A DNA stretch of 64,000 nt, taken from positions 1,860,001 to 1,924,000 of the forward strand of contig NZ_KI421498.1 of the NCBI RefSeq assembly GCF_000473105.1, written 5' to 3'. The translations under genes were made by a program, and so were the position numbers. This document shows, one piece after another, positions 1 to 6,731 of the stretch; the first letter of the stretch is position 1, and every line of letters starts with the position of its first letter. Source of the DNA: Phaeobacter inhibens DSM 16374 (GTDB lineage Bacteria; Pseudomonadota; Alphaproteobacteria; Rhodobacterales; Rhodobacteraceae). Under the pieces are notes generated by a model, which ran no database searches, had not been told where the DNA came from, and saw only the letters and a program-made list of their open reading frames with translations.

Positions 1-228
1 CGAAAAACGGTAATCGGCAGCGTAGTCGGCGAAAATGATTGGGTGATCACTTGGAACGGCCGTTCGGTGGGCCGGATAAGTCTGGATGCCTTTCCATATA
101 ATGGCTCCAAGCCCTGGACATGGGCGACATGGGTCCATCCAGCAGAGCACGGTCGGGTAGACACTATGGAAGAGGCCAGAGAGAAAGTGCGAAAGGTAGT
201 ATTGCGCGTGTTGGCCAACGAAGAATAA
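1..228 (+). CDS. Hypothetical protein, 5' end outside the window
   Basis: The reading frame is open to base 1, so the start lies upstream and only the last 75 codons are seen. A GTG at 43 could be an internal start but has no clear ribosome binding site. The visible part has a tryptophan-rich stretch (WNGRS, KPWTWATW) and ends in a charged helix with E and R/K residues. I do not recognise the family. It runs rightward, opposite to the neighbouring phage operon, and the two converge over about 200 bases without an obvious terminator. Confidence 0.45.
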   Translation, partial: RKTVIGSVVGENDWVITWNGRSVGRISLDAFPYNGSKPWTWATWVHPAEHGRVDTMEEAREKVRKVVLRVLANEE

Positions 229-426
229 CGCCGCTCCAATTCTAGACCTCTATCGAACCGTATCCGTGCGGAGAACATCTTCCAGACACTCTACAGCAGA
301 CCGTGGCGCGCCACAGCTGGGGCACCGGTCTTGGCTGGATGCTGTCCCGCAATAGGCGCACCGAATTGGTACACTCAGCGGCTTTTCAGTCGGTTGTCGC
401 GGCCCCCAAGACATTACCCCTCCCCC

Positions 427-993
427 CTACACCAACCGCGGCGCCCAGTAGTCCGCCAGATCCAGCAGGTTTGCGACCGTCTTGCGCTCGACCCCGAGCT
501 CTGAGGCGATCTCGGCCTGATCCGCACCCTGCCCTGCCATTTTGATCACTACGTCGGCCAGATAGGCTTTTCTCAGACCGTGGCAGCTGGGCAATTCCAG
601 AACGCTGTTTGCATGGCTGAAACTCAGCGCCTGTGCAGCCTCCCAGCCGATCAGGGAAACGATCCGGTGATCTTCCGGCATGTCGCTTGGAATGTAGAGG
701 TGACGCCGCCAGCGGCGCGTGCCGCGCTGACGTGTGCCCTCCACCAGCTTGACCGCATTTTCACGGCCTACAACTTCCGCAATCTCCTGTACCAACTCAG
801 GCAGGGGAACCTTGCAGCCGCGACCGGCTGCGAATTGCGCCAAGGGGAAGCGAACAACGTCCGGCATCTGGAGTTGCTGCGCCACGACTGCCGGTGATGC
901 GCGCGACGGTGCAGATCGCCCAGCGCGTTGCGCTTGGTCGAGCAGTTTGCGCATATTCGCAAGTTCGTGTTTCAGATCGTCTTCAACACCCAT
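427..993 (-). CDS. Mor-like phage transcription activator
   Basis: This 188-residue protein has an N-terminal charged helix and a C-terminal half resembling the Mor/C family of phage activators. It shows a 'YIPSDMPEDHRIVSLIGWEA' type segment (around residues 100-120), then an SH...LELPS strand and a C-terminal helix-turn-helix (about residues 160-185, AEIASELGVERKTVANLL). Mor proteins of Mu-like phages switch on middle or late promoters. It is the last gene of the leftward operon, 9 bases after the DUF1064 gene. That is where a late-gene activator would fit if structural genes lie further left. The family call rests on motif layout only; a generic HTH protein is the alternative. Confidence 0.5.
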   Translation of the reverse strand: MGVEDDLKHELANMRKLLDQAQRAGRSAPSRASPAVVAQQLQMPDVVRFPLAQFAAGRGCKVPLPELVQEIAEVVGRENAVKLVEGTRQRGTRRWRRHLYIPSDMPEDHRIVSLIGWEAAQALSFSHANSVLELPSCHGLRKAYLADVVIKMAGQGADQAEIASELGVERKTVANLLDLADYWAPRLV

Positions 994-1002
994 ACCCTGC
1001 CC

Positions 1003-1419
1003 TCACCCCTTCGCACGGGTGATCAGCAGTTCAATGCCCTGAGCCGCGAGTACTGACTTCACCAGTTTGAATTTGTCGGTCTCATGCCCCTTGCGATCCT
1101 CAACGACAGTGACGCCCAGCGCGTTGTCGACGTAGACGAAATCAGCCCGGTAAACCCGCTGCTGGTTGCCGCTGTCGGTCATGATCGGGCCATCCCGGCC
1201 GATGAGAGGGATCGGGGCTTGCCGACGCAGACCACAGATCGCACCGCTCGCCTGCAACAGTTTCAGCTCTTCCCAGCGATCCGCCTCAGTCTTGCTGTCG
1301 TGGGTGATGCCGTCAGCGGTCGTGGTGCGCTTTGTGCCGCGCACCCGGCGTCTGTCTTCCCCCTGCCCCTCCGCAGCGCGCTGGGCGGCCTTGTAGTCTG
1401 CAGCTGTCATGCGTTCCAT
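1003..1419 (-). CDS. DUF1064 phage protein, PD-(D/E)XK nuclease-like fold
   Basis: This 138-residue protein matches the DUF1064 pattern known from phage replication modules. After a basic N-terminus comes the 'HDSKTEADRWEELKLLQ' segment (about residues 40-56), then a strand with RADFVY (around residue 91) and VVEDRKG (around residue 105). The E...D...E-x-K arrangement is that of PD-(D/E)XK nucleases. A role in phage DNA processing or recombination is inferred from family and position, not shown. It sits between the FtsK-gamma/GapR fusion and the Mor-like gene, 9 bases from each, clearly in the same operon. Confidence 0.75.
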   Translation of the reverse strand: MERMTAADYKAAQRAAEGQGEDRRRVRGTKRTTTADGITHDSKTEADRWEELKLLQASGAICGLRRQAPIPLIGRDGPIMTDSGNQQRVYRADFVYVDNALGVTVVEDRKGHETDKFKLVKSVLAAQGIELLITRAKG

Positions 1420-1428
1420 GTGTCTGCC

Positions 1429-2475
1429 TCACCCCATGCCCAGCGCTTCTTTGTACATTTCGAGGACTGCCTCTTCCTCGGCGATATCGTCCTTGTCGCG
1501 CTTACGCAGGGCGATCACCTTTCGGATGACCTTGGTGTCGTAGCCGCGGGCCTTGGCCTCTGCCATGACCTCTTTCTGTTGTTCAGCCAGTTCTTTCTTC
1601 TCAGCGTCCAGGCGTTCGAACCGTTCGATGAACTGGCGCAGCTCGCCTGCCGTCACCCGGTATGTGGTATCTGCGGCATTGTCGAAATCCGGGTCCGCCT
1701 TCATCGGGGGCTTACCAGAGGCCTTGCGTTGCTCCGCGTGCTTGGCTTTGAGTTGCTGGCCACCGATATCGTCACAGGCTGCTGTCAGCATCTTCACAAC
1801 GGTTTCGCGGTCTGCGTCATCGGGGATGGCGGATTGCAGGGACAGGACGGTGCGGATCGTTTCAATCGTCGCCACCTCGCGCTTTCCCACATTATCAGGG
1901 GCAGATACGATTCCTGCCTCTTCCATGCGTTCGATCAGACGCGCGGCCTTGTTGTAGCCGATTGCGAGCTTGCGCTGCACAAAGCTGGTGCTGGCTTTCC
2001 CCTCACTGACGACAACTGCCGCAGCGCGGAAATAGAGCGCATCGCCATCGGACTTTAGCGGGCCTTCGCTGGCAGATGTATCAACGCCCTGAAAGGTATT
2101 GGGCCCCACGCGCATTGACACCCCTTCCCCGCGCGACACATGCCCCGGATCAGCTTTCTGGATGGGCGTAACGATTTCCTTGATCAGGGCGGTTTGATCA
2201 TCGGCGCTGCGGATATCATCCCAGCGCTTGACCAGAGCTGCCCAGTAGGCGTTGACGTCGGTCATCATCGACAGTTGATCCCGTAAGCCAGGCACAGCAT
2301 CCAACAGACGCTCACAGCGCCCGAAATCGGCACCATCCAGCGGGTAGTCACCGCTCTGCTCGCCCTCACCCGTCACACGCGCAGCGATGGCTTCTGATGA
2401 CGCGCCTGTCACGTTGTCCCAGATCTCAGTGGCGCGCTCTATCTGCGCGTTGGACGGTTCCTGTTGATCAAGCAT
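1429..2475 (-). CDS. FtsK-gamma winged-helix / GapR-domain fusion protein
   Basis: This 348-residue phage protein has three parts. Residues 1-135 are unrecognised and acidic. Residues about 140-202 (LYFRAAAVVV, KASTSFVQRKLAIGYNKAAR, IERMEEAGIV, NVGKRE) match the FtsK gamma domain, the winged helix that reads oriented polar sequences in bacterial FtsK. Residues about 268-348 (AGELRQFIERFERLDAEKK, EVMAEAKARGYDTKVIRKVI, ALRKRDKDD) match DUF2312/GapR, the alphaproteobacterial nucleoid protein that binds overtwisted DNA and stimulates topoisomerases. No FtsK motor domain is present. The start overlaps the end of the upstream gene by 8 bases. A DNA-topology or host-chromosome-directed role during replication is plausible but inferred. 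Confidence 0.8.
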   Translation of the reverse strand: MLDQQEPSNAQIERATEIWDNVTGASSEAIAARVTGEGEQSGDYPLDGADFGRCERLLDAVPGLRDQLSMMTDVNAYWAALVKRWDDIRSADDQTALIKEIVTPIQKADPGHVSRGEGVSMRVGPNTFQGVDTSASEGPLKSDGDALYFRAAAVVVSEGKASTSFVQRKLAIGYNKAARLIERMEEAGIVSAPDNVGKREVATIETIRTVLSLQSAIPDDADRETVVKMLTAACDDIGGQQLKAKHAEQRKASGKPPMKADPDFDNAADTTYRVTAGELRQFIERFERLDAEKKELAEQQKEVMAEAKARGYDTKVIRKVIALRKRDKDDIAEEEAVLEMYKEALGMG

Positions 2476-2782
2476 TTCTCTGCCCTTTCGTTTGGTGTCT
2501 TGCGCCCTGTGCGGCGCTCAGCGTCTTTCCAGCGAATTCCAGCGCTGCCGCGATGTCTTTGGCGTGGGGGTACTGATCCGGTACACGCGCAGCGAGGCGG
2601 CTTTGGGTGCGGTAGGCCCCGCGGATCTCATCAAGGCTGTTCAGGCGTATGCGCTTGGGGCTGGTGCAGATCGGGCCGGGCTGCGGGGCGATAACGATGC
2701 AATCGCCCAGTGCGGCGTCGACGGTCACCACCACCCGGCCAAACTGCACGCCGTGGGTCTCTGGGTCCGAATGCGGCGACAT
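2468..2782 (-). CDS. Hypothetical phage protein in replication operon
   Basis: The start is set by a TGATG overlap with the stop of the replication gene (2784-2780), which gives a 104-residue product beginning MSPHSDPETHGVQF. The frame stays open further upstream, but that part lies inside the preceding gene. The sequence has a beta-strand region (GRVVVTVDAALGDCIVIAPQ) and a polar C-terminal helix. No family is recognised. Its end overlaps the start of the FtsK-gamma/GapR gene by 8 bases, so it is very likely translated in a chain with its neighbours. Confidence 0.65.
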   Translation of the reverse strand: MSPHSDPETHGVQFGRVVVTVDAALGDCIVIAPQPGPICTSPKRIRLNSLDEIRGAYRTQSRLAARVPDQYPHAKDIAAALEFAGKTLSAAQGARHQTKGQRNA

Positions 2783-3729
2783 CACAGCGACACCCCGACC
2801 TGTCTGCAATCCTGCTCGGTCACCAGTCCCGCGCTCAGGCATTCCCGAGCCATGGACGGCGACACACGACCGCGCATGTGGGGCTTGGCCTCAAGGATCT
2901 CTTTCGCCCAGTAGGCCAGCACCTCGGATTGATCAGCCTGCGCCTTGGGGCTGATGACGTGTTGGCGCCAGCGTTTCTCAGCGATCCAGTTCTCGGAGAG
3001 CTTCACATACCGCGGGGCGTTGCCATCCTGCTCGACAGCATAGGCGCGGGCACCAGCCAGGATCTCCGCCGGGGCGGCCCCCTCGCCCAGCGCCGTGCGC
3101 AGTGCGTCCTCGGTCGCCTCTGGCAGGCCCATCCGAGGATAGGCAGCCGAGAACTGGGCAACGAAACCATCAAAATCAAATTCAGGATTGTGCGGGGCGT
3201 CAGCCGCGCAACTTGTTTGTTGGTCTTTTTGTTTTGTTGTTCTTCTTAAGGAGCCGGTTTTACCGGCGGGCGGGTTGCACCGGCGGGCGGTTTTTTCCGG
3301 CTCACGGTGAAACAATTCGGACTGTTCCACGCCGGGAGCTGGTTTTTCCGGCTCACGGTTAGCCGCCGCATTCACAACATCTTGTGACTCGTTCCCGCCT
3401 TGTTCTCCCTCATGTTGAGGCTGGGGAGTGTCGAACACTTCCCAAATGTAGCCATCTAGGCGCCCATCGGCCCCCTGTTTGGGCTGAACCTTCAGGTAAC
3501 CGGCATTGATGACCTCTCTTCTGATCTTCTGCCATTTGTCCTTTTTGCATCCCAGCACCTCCTGGCACTTGGAGACATAGAAGGTCCAATCATCACTGCA
3601 GGACATCACGTAGCACAGCAACAACCGTGCATCCGCGGATATCGACGTGTCTCGGATCAAGGCATTCGGAATGGTCGAAAACCCCGACCGCCGCCTGACC
3701 GTGACCCTGCCGCTTGGCTTGTCTGTCAT
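2782..3729 (-). CDS. Phage replication protein with N-terminal winged helix
   Basis: In this 315-residue protein the first about 85 residues resemble phage replisome organiser / O-protein N-terminal DNA-binding domains: 'GFSTIPNALIRDTSISADAR', then LLLCYVMSC and a recognition-helix region ending GYLKVQPKQ. A low-complexity polar linker follows (about residues 100-175, P, E, Q and K rich). The C-terminal domain has FVAQFSAAYPR and a WIAEKRWRQH end typical of phage replication initiators. It probably recruits replication proteins to the element's origin. In phages of this type the origin is often inside the gene, and the linker-coding part (about 3200-3420) is the place to look. It overlaps the methyltransferase by ATGA. 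Confidence 0.65.
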   Translation of the reverse strand: MTDKPSGRVTVRRRSGFSTIPNALIRDTSISADARLLLCYVMSCSDDWTFYVSKCQEVLGCKKDKWQKIRREVINAGYLKVQPKQGADGRLDGYIWEVFDTPQPQHEGEQGGNESQDVVNAAANREPEKPAPGVEQSELFHREPEKTARRCNPPAGKTGSLRRTTKQKDQQTSCAADAPHNPEFDFDGFVAQFSAAYPRMGLPEATEDALRTALGEGAAPAEILAGARAYAVEQDGNAPRYVKLSENWIAEKRWRQHVISPKAQADQSEVLAYWAKEILEAKPHMRGRVSPSMARECLSAGLVTEQDCRQVGVSL

Positions 3730-4319
3730 GACGTCACCTCACATGTGTTTTCCGCCCAGCGCTGGGCGTTGTTTTTCTTGGTTGCTGCCGACCTGCCGAC
3801 GAACTCGGTGCGCCCGTGGCTCCCTGCTGTGAACAGATGCCAGGCGCAGTTGTCTTTTCCCGTGTGCTTGCTGCCCTCAATCCACTTCACCCGCCCGACC
3901 GAGACGATCTTGCGGCAGTGGCGCAGGTACGGCTGTGCCTGCAGCGTGTGGCACCAGTCCGCATCAAACAGCAGCCACGTCGGGCACAGACCTGCCCAGC
4001 GCAATATCAGCGGGTGCAGGATCTCCCGCGACCAGGGCGGGTTTGTGATGATGTAATCAAGCGGACGGCGCGGCTTAGCCTTTGGCGTCCAGTGCAAAGC
4101 GTTGCCCTGCGTGACGTCCCCTCGCCCCGGATTGATATCGACCGCCTCTGTGCAGGTGCCGCCGATCCATCGAAGGTGATCAATCAGCCGCCCGTTTCCG
4201 GCGCATGGTTCGGCATATCGGAATCGTGTGGGCAGATGGGGCGCCAGCAGCGGCACCGGATCCCATGGCGTGCGGTACAGGTCGTTCTTGCGGCGTTTGA
4301 AGGTGCTGCGCTTACCCAT
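3726..4319 (-). CDS. Phage SAM-dependent DNA methyltransferase
   Basis: This is a 197-residue methyltransferase when started at 4319. That start overlaps the stop of the preceding 57-residue gene by 8 bases; two in-frame upstream ATGs (4328, 4358) have no better context. Motif I is seen as YAEPCAGNGRLIDHL (about residues 35-49) and motif IV as NPPW (about residue 96), the signature of amino-methyltransferases acting on adenine N6 or cytosine N4. Target recognition cannot be deduced. No cognate restriction gene is nearby, so it is a solitary methylase. Likely roles are protection of phage DNA from host restriction or marking of regulatory sites. Confidence 0.7.
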   Translation of the reverse strand: MGKRSTFKRRKNDLYRTPWDPVPLLAPHLPTRFRYAEPCAGNGRLIDHLRWIGGTCTEAVDINPGRGDVTQGNALHWTPKAKPRRPLDYIITNPPWSREILHPLILRWAGLCPTWLLFDADWCHTLQAQPYLRHCRKIVSVGRVKWIEGSKHTGKDNCAWHLFTAGSHGRTEFVGRSAATKKNNAQRWAENTCEVTS

Positions 4320-4485
4320 GACCGCCATCGATGCTGCGTTTGATCGAGTTCGAGACAACCGAGATTGGAGCGGCTGAGATAGTCAACCCATCCTCGGTGA
4401 ACATCAGGATCCCGAGATTAGAAGAGATCTCCACCCCATCTTCGGTGATCTTGATGCGGTCGTCGTGCTTGCGAGGCTCCGTCAT
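4312..4485 (-). CDS. Small overlapped phage protein, 57 residues
   Basis: The ATG at 4485 overlaps the TGA of the Cro-like gene as ATGA, and the TAA lies 8 bases inside the methyltransferase gene. The product begins MTEPRKHDDRIKITEDGVEI and ends IKRSIDGGHG. It is made of alternating short strands with two 'I/F-TEDG' repeats (ITEDGVEI and FTEDGLTI), so it may be a small beta protein. No family is recognised. Its reality is supported by the coupling at both ends rather than by similarity. Confidence 0.6.
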   Translation of the reverse strand: MTEPRKHDDRIKITEDGVEISSNLGILMFTEDGLTISAAPISVVSNSIKRSIDGGHG

Positions 4486-4772
4486 TTCAAGGCCTCTTGG
4501 TCCTTGGCGAACTGGTCCAATGGGGGAAGCAAAATACCCTTTTCACGCGCCAACTTAAGGGCAGTCCGATGGACCTTCGCAGCCGTTGACAGATGTATTT
4601 CTCGCCCCTTATGACGTTCGTCTTCAAACTTTCCGAGAGTGTTGGTTGCAACGCCAGAGGCTACGCTTAAAGCAGCAGGTTTAATTCCCAACCTGCTCTT
4701 CACCACCTTTAGCCATGCCCTAAACTCGTCGGAGTCAGGAAAGAAGGTCTCATTATCGCCCTTTGCTTTCAT
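4482..4772 (-). CDS. Cro-like helix-turn-helix regulator
   Basis: This 96-residue protein starts at the ATG at 4772 with GAGG six bases upstream; a TTG at 4784 is rejected. A helix-turn-helix is visible at about residues 20-60 (FRAWLKVVKSRLGI, AALSVASGVATNTLGKFED). It is the first gene of the leftward replication operon, which is where Cro-type repressors sit. Its ribosome binding site is inside operator O1 (4776-4791), so binding could also block translation initiation. It shares the NTLGKF element with the divergent regulator at 4912-5241, which suggests the two recognise related sites. Its assignment as Cro rather than CI is by operon position. Confidence 0.65.
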   Translation of the reverse strand: MKAKGDNETFFPDSDEFRAWLKVVKSRLGIKPAALSVASGVATNTLGKFEDERHKGREIHLSTAAKVHRTALKLAREKGILLPPLDQFAKDQEALK

Positions 4773-4775
4773 GGC

Positions 4776-4812
4776 TAACCTCAAAAGTTGCTTTTATCAC
4801 CTTTTGAGGTTA
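4776..4812 (-). promoter_or_regulatory. Operators O1 and O2 of the divergent control region
   Basis: O1 (4776-4791) matches the 16-bp consensus TCACCTCAAAAGGTGA at 13 positions and covers the Cro-like gene's ribosome binding site. O2 (4797-4812), read in reverse, matches at 15 of 16 and overlaps the proposed -10 box of the leftward promoter. The copies are counted by eye; binding is inferred. Confidence 0.65.
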
Positions 4813-4837
4813 TATGTGCCCCTTTGAGGTCTGTAAA
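4809..4837 (-). promoter_or_regulatory. Leftward promoter of the replication operon
   Basis: On the minus strand TTTACA (4837-4832) is followed after exactly 17 bases by TATAAC (4814-4809). A degenerate operator, O3 (4817-4832, 11 of 16 matches), fills the spacer and O2 overlaps the -10 box. This fits a strong phage early promoter under repressor control. Confidence 0.6.
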
Positions 4838-4853
4838 CAACCTTTTTGGTATA

Positions 4854-4882
4854 TTCAATTTCACCCCGAAAGGTGAAATAGT
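4854..4882 (+). promoter_or_regulatory. Rightward repressor promoter with operator O5
   Basis: The palindrome TCACCCCGAAAGGTGA (4861-4876, extended to TTTCACC...GGTGAAA) matches the consensus at 14 of 16. It sits exactly between a weak TTCAAT (4854-4859) and AATAGT (4877-4882). This would be the promoter of the gene at 4912. The -35 and -10 boxes are poor matches; the operator itself is clear. Confidence 0.5.
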
Positions 4883-4911
4883 GCCGGTGAAGTCTACAAC
4901 GGATCGTCGAC

Positions 4912-5241
4912 ATGGATGATATTTGGGATAAACGACGCGCGAACTTGGGAGCGTTGATCGGTTACAAAGGGAAAAAGGCTGCGCAGATCTGCGCAGACGC
5001 TGGTATCGCGCCAAACACACTCGGTAAGTTCATGCGTGGTGAGAGCAAAACGCTTTCTCAAAAGAGTCTTGAGGAAATCCTACGGGTACTCGGATCGAAC
5101 CTCGCAGCACTAGATTCGAACAACCCTCTTTCCAACACGAAAACAGAGCTGTTTAAGCTGATTGACGGGATGTCTGAAGAAGAAGCCTTGAAGGAACTGG
5201 AAAGGCTATCCAGTTCTACTGACGAGAGCTCAGCTTCTTAA
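4912..5241 (+). CDS. CI-like helix-turn-helix repressor
   Basis: This 109-residue protein is divergent from the Cro-like gene. The helix-turn-helix spans about residues 12-55 (GALIGYKGKKAAQICADAGI, APNTLGKFMRGESKTLSQKS, LEEILRVLG). The C-terminal tail (about residues 75-109) is a charged amphipathic helix, MSEEEALKELERLSS, that could mediate oligomerisation. It lacks the LexA/CI-type self-cleaving domain, so induction by RecA-mediated cleavage is unlikely. A different inducing signal would be needed, and the adjacent luxR/luxI pair is the obvious candidate. It is called the lysogeny repressor because it lies on the opposite side from the replication operon; this is inference. Confidence 0.65.
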   Translation: MDDIWDKRRANLGALIGYKGKKAAQICADAGIAPNTLGKFMRGESKTLSQKSLEEILRVLGSNLAALDSNNPLSNTKTELFKLIDGMSEEEALKELERLSSSTDESSAS

Positions 5242-5332
5242 GCTCTTCGAGATAAACTTGAGCCTCGGCTTCGGTCATTTTTCCCACAAGTTCTTTCAAA
5301 ATCTCTTTGGCCGACAGCACGTTATCACGCAT
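5216..5332 (-). CDS. Possible 38-residue antisense small protein
   Basis: This minus-strand frame starts at the ATG at 5332 and overlaps the end of the CI-like gene tail to tail by 26 bases. Its product, KEILKELVGKMTEAEAQVYL followed by EELKKLSS, closely resembles the C-terminal tail of the CI-like protein (MSEEEALKELERLSS). The frame is open upstream to about 5380 with a possible GTG start. No good ribosome binding site is seen. It may be a remnant or a small partner that binds the repressor tail. Low certainty. Confidence 0.3.
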   Translation of the reverse strand: MRDNVLSAKEILKELVGKMTEAEAQVYLEELKKLSSRQ

Positions 5333-5409
5333 ATCAAATATCCATCCACGGTAAACGCGCCCAAGCTGCACAACTTACACTTGCGGTTCAATACCTAAAA
5401 TGGCATCCT

Positions 5410-5425
5410 TCACCTCAAAAGGTGA
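5410..5425 (+). promoter_or_regulatory. Perfect operator palindrome before luxR
   Basis: TCACCTCAAAAGGTGA lies 15 bases ahead of the luxR-type start codon and is identical (inverted) to the site at 6736-6751. An AAAATA directly follows at the position where the -10 box lies in the other two operator-promoters, but the matching -35 region (around 5403-5408) is poor. The element's repressors very likely control luxR transcription from here. Confidence 0.7.
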
Positions 5426-5440
5426 AAAATAGAGAATTTG

Positions 5441-6058
5441 ATGCATTTCTTTTCAGACGTTCCCGACCTCTTATTTGATGTCGCGCCTCAGGGCTTCGCC
5501 CTTGGTGTTGGTTCTTTCAAAACGGGCGAAATCGACGTTCACACAAGTTACAGCGAACAGTGGCAGGAACTTTACCATAACCGCGGCTGGTTAGCCCAAG
5601 ATCCGGCTGTCACAAGCGGACTTCGGGGCCCGGGGGTTCATCAGTGGAATGCTACCTCTATTACCGAGCCTGATTTTAAGGATGCCTGTTTCGGTTACGG
5701 ACTCAGGTCAGGTAGTTCAATCACGGATACAGTCGCAGGAAGTCTCTGCCTGGTAGGTCTGACCACGCAGAAGGATCTGACAGACGCTGCGTCTCAAGCC
5801 GCTTGCCGAGCTGTGAGGCAAGCTCACATGGGGTACTTGACCAGTAAGGCGCGGTTACTGCACGCTCAGCATATTGACGTTGTTTATCTTGCGGCGAAAG
5901 GTCTTAGAGCAAAGGAAATCTCTGCAAAACTCGACATTTCTGAAGAGACCGTCAAACAACGAAAGACCACTGTGCAAAGGCAAATCGGGGTCAACAATTT
6001 CGTCGCAGCGGTGAACATTTGTGCAATCGCAGGGCTAACACTTCACCCCATAAAGTAG
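5441..6058 (+). CDS. LuxR-type quorum-sensing receptor/regulator encoded by the element
   Basis: This is a 205-residue protein starting at the ATG at 5441, one codon after an in-frame TTG. The N-terminal about 130 residues match the autoinducer-binding domain: W41, Y45, D54-P55 (HNRGWLAQDP) and W69 (HQWN) align with the ligand-pocket residues of TraR/LuxR. The domain is some 30 residues shorter at the N-terminus than TraR. Residues about 143-195 are a LuxR helix-turn-helix (AAKGLRAKEISAKLDISEET, VKQRKTTVQRQIGV). The luxI-type gene starts 60 bases downstream on the same strand. The perfect operator at 5410-5425 puts it under the element's repressors. Ligand identity is unknown. Confidence 0.85.
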   Translation: MHFFSDVPDLLFDVAPQGFALGVGSFKTGEIDVHTSYSEQWQELYHNRGWLAQDPAVTSGLRGPGVHQWNATSITEPDFKDACFGYGLRSGSSITDTVAGSLCLVGLTTQKDLTDAASQAACRAVRQAHMGYLTSKARLLHAQHIDVVYLAAKGLRAKEISAKLDISEETVKQRKTTVQRQIGVNNFVAAVNICAIAGLTLHPIK

Positions 6059-6118
6059 AGGCGCTTCCCGTAAAAGGAGTGCAATTCTTTCTCCCAGTTT
6101 GCAACTTGGAGAATATCA

Positions 6119-6691
6119 ATGCAGCACTCTATTGTTTCCTGGGAAACGATTCACGAACACGGACAACTCTGGTGGCTTCACATGGCCATGCGCAAACGAC
6201 TATTTGTCGATGAAATGCACTGGGACGTTCCCCATACTGGTGACGCTGAAGCAGACCAATATGATACGCCCCGTACAAAATATGTGATCTCCCATGTAAA
6301 CGGCATGCCTCTCGCAGCCTCAAGGTTGAACCCGACAAGGGGCAAGTTCGGAACTTGGTCCTACATGATCAATGATGCCTGCGAGGGGAAGCTGGACGGC
6401 ATACCTTCGGGCCTGTTGGAAACACCCCCACAAGCTGCAAACATCTGGGAGGCCACCCGCTTTACAGTCGCCCCTGAAGTTCATCCCAAAGAGCGCAATT
6501 CGATACTCGCTGACAACGCCAAGGCCCTCACCTGCGCAGCACGAGAGTTAGGCGCCACAAAGCTAATTGCGCTGATGTCTCCAGCATATATCAGATGGTT
6601 ATCGTCTATTGGCCTCCCAACGAAAAAGGCTGGTCCGACTCTGAAAGATGGTCAGGGAAAACGGATCTGCGTCATGGAAATGTCAGTGTAG
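6119..6691 (+). CDS. LuxI-type acyl-homoserine lactone synthase encoded by the element
   Basis: This is a 190-residue protein with GGAG seven bases before the ATG. All hallmark residues of the LuxI family are present: R25 and F29 (MRKRLFV), W35 (HWDVPH), D46 and D49 (ADQYDTP), R69 (ASRLNP), and E111 and R114 (WEATRF). Family members couple S-adenosylmethionine with an acyl carrier or CoA thioester to make N-acyl-homoserine lactones. The complete motif set argues for an active enzyme. The acyl chain cannot be predicted. It follows luxR by 60 bases and is followed at once by a hairpin terminator. A lux-box-like palindrome is not evident in the gap. Confidence 0.87.
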   Translation: MQHSIVSWETIHEHGQLWWLHMAMRKRLFVDEMHWDVPHTGDAEADQYDTPRTKYVISHVNGMPLAASRLNPTRGKFGTWSYMINDACEGKLDGIPSGLLETPPQAANIWEATRFTVAPEVHPKERNSILADNAKALTCAARELGATKLIALMSPAYIRWLSSIGLPTKKAGPTLKDGQGKRICVMEMSV

Positions 6692-6697
6692 AAAAAT

Positions 6698-6731
6698 ACC
6701 CCGAAAGGTTTGCTTTACCCTTTCGGGGTTT
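6698..6731 (+). terminator. Hairpin after the luxI-type gene
   Basis: ACCCCGAAAGG (6698-6708) and CCTTTCGGGGT (6719-6729) form a perfect 11-bp stem with a 10-base loop, 7 bases after the stop codon, followed by TTT. Both arms resemble halves of the element's operator (ACCCCGAAAGGT also occurs in O5), so this may be an operator pair as well as a terminator. Confidence 0.6.

Noticed and set aside
303-545. An 80-codon plus-strand frame overlapping the Mor-like gene
   Set aside because: Proline/arginine-rich shadow with no ribosome binding site, antisense to the 3' end of a plausible phage gene.
6059-6118. Possible lux box between luxR and the luxI-type gene
   Set aside because: The 60 bases contain only short GGAG/CTCC and GAGAAT/ATTC matches; no convincing 18-20 bp palindrome.
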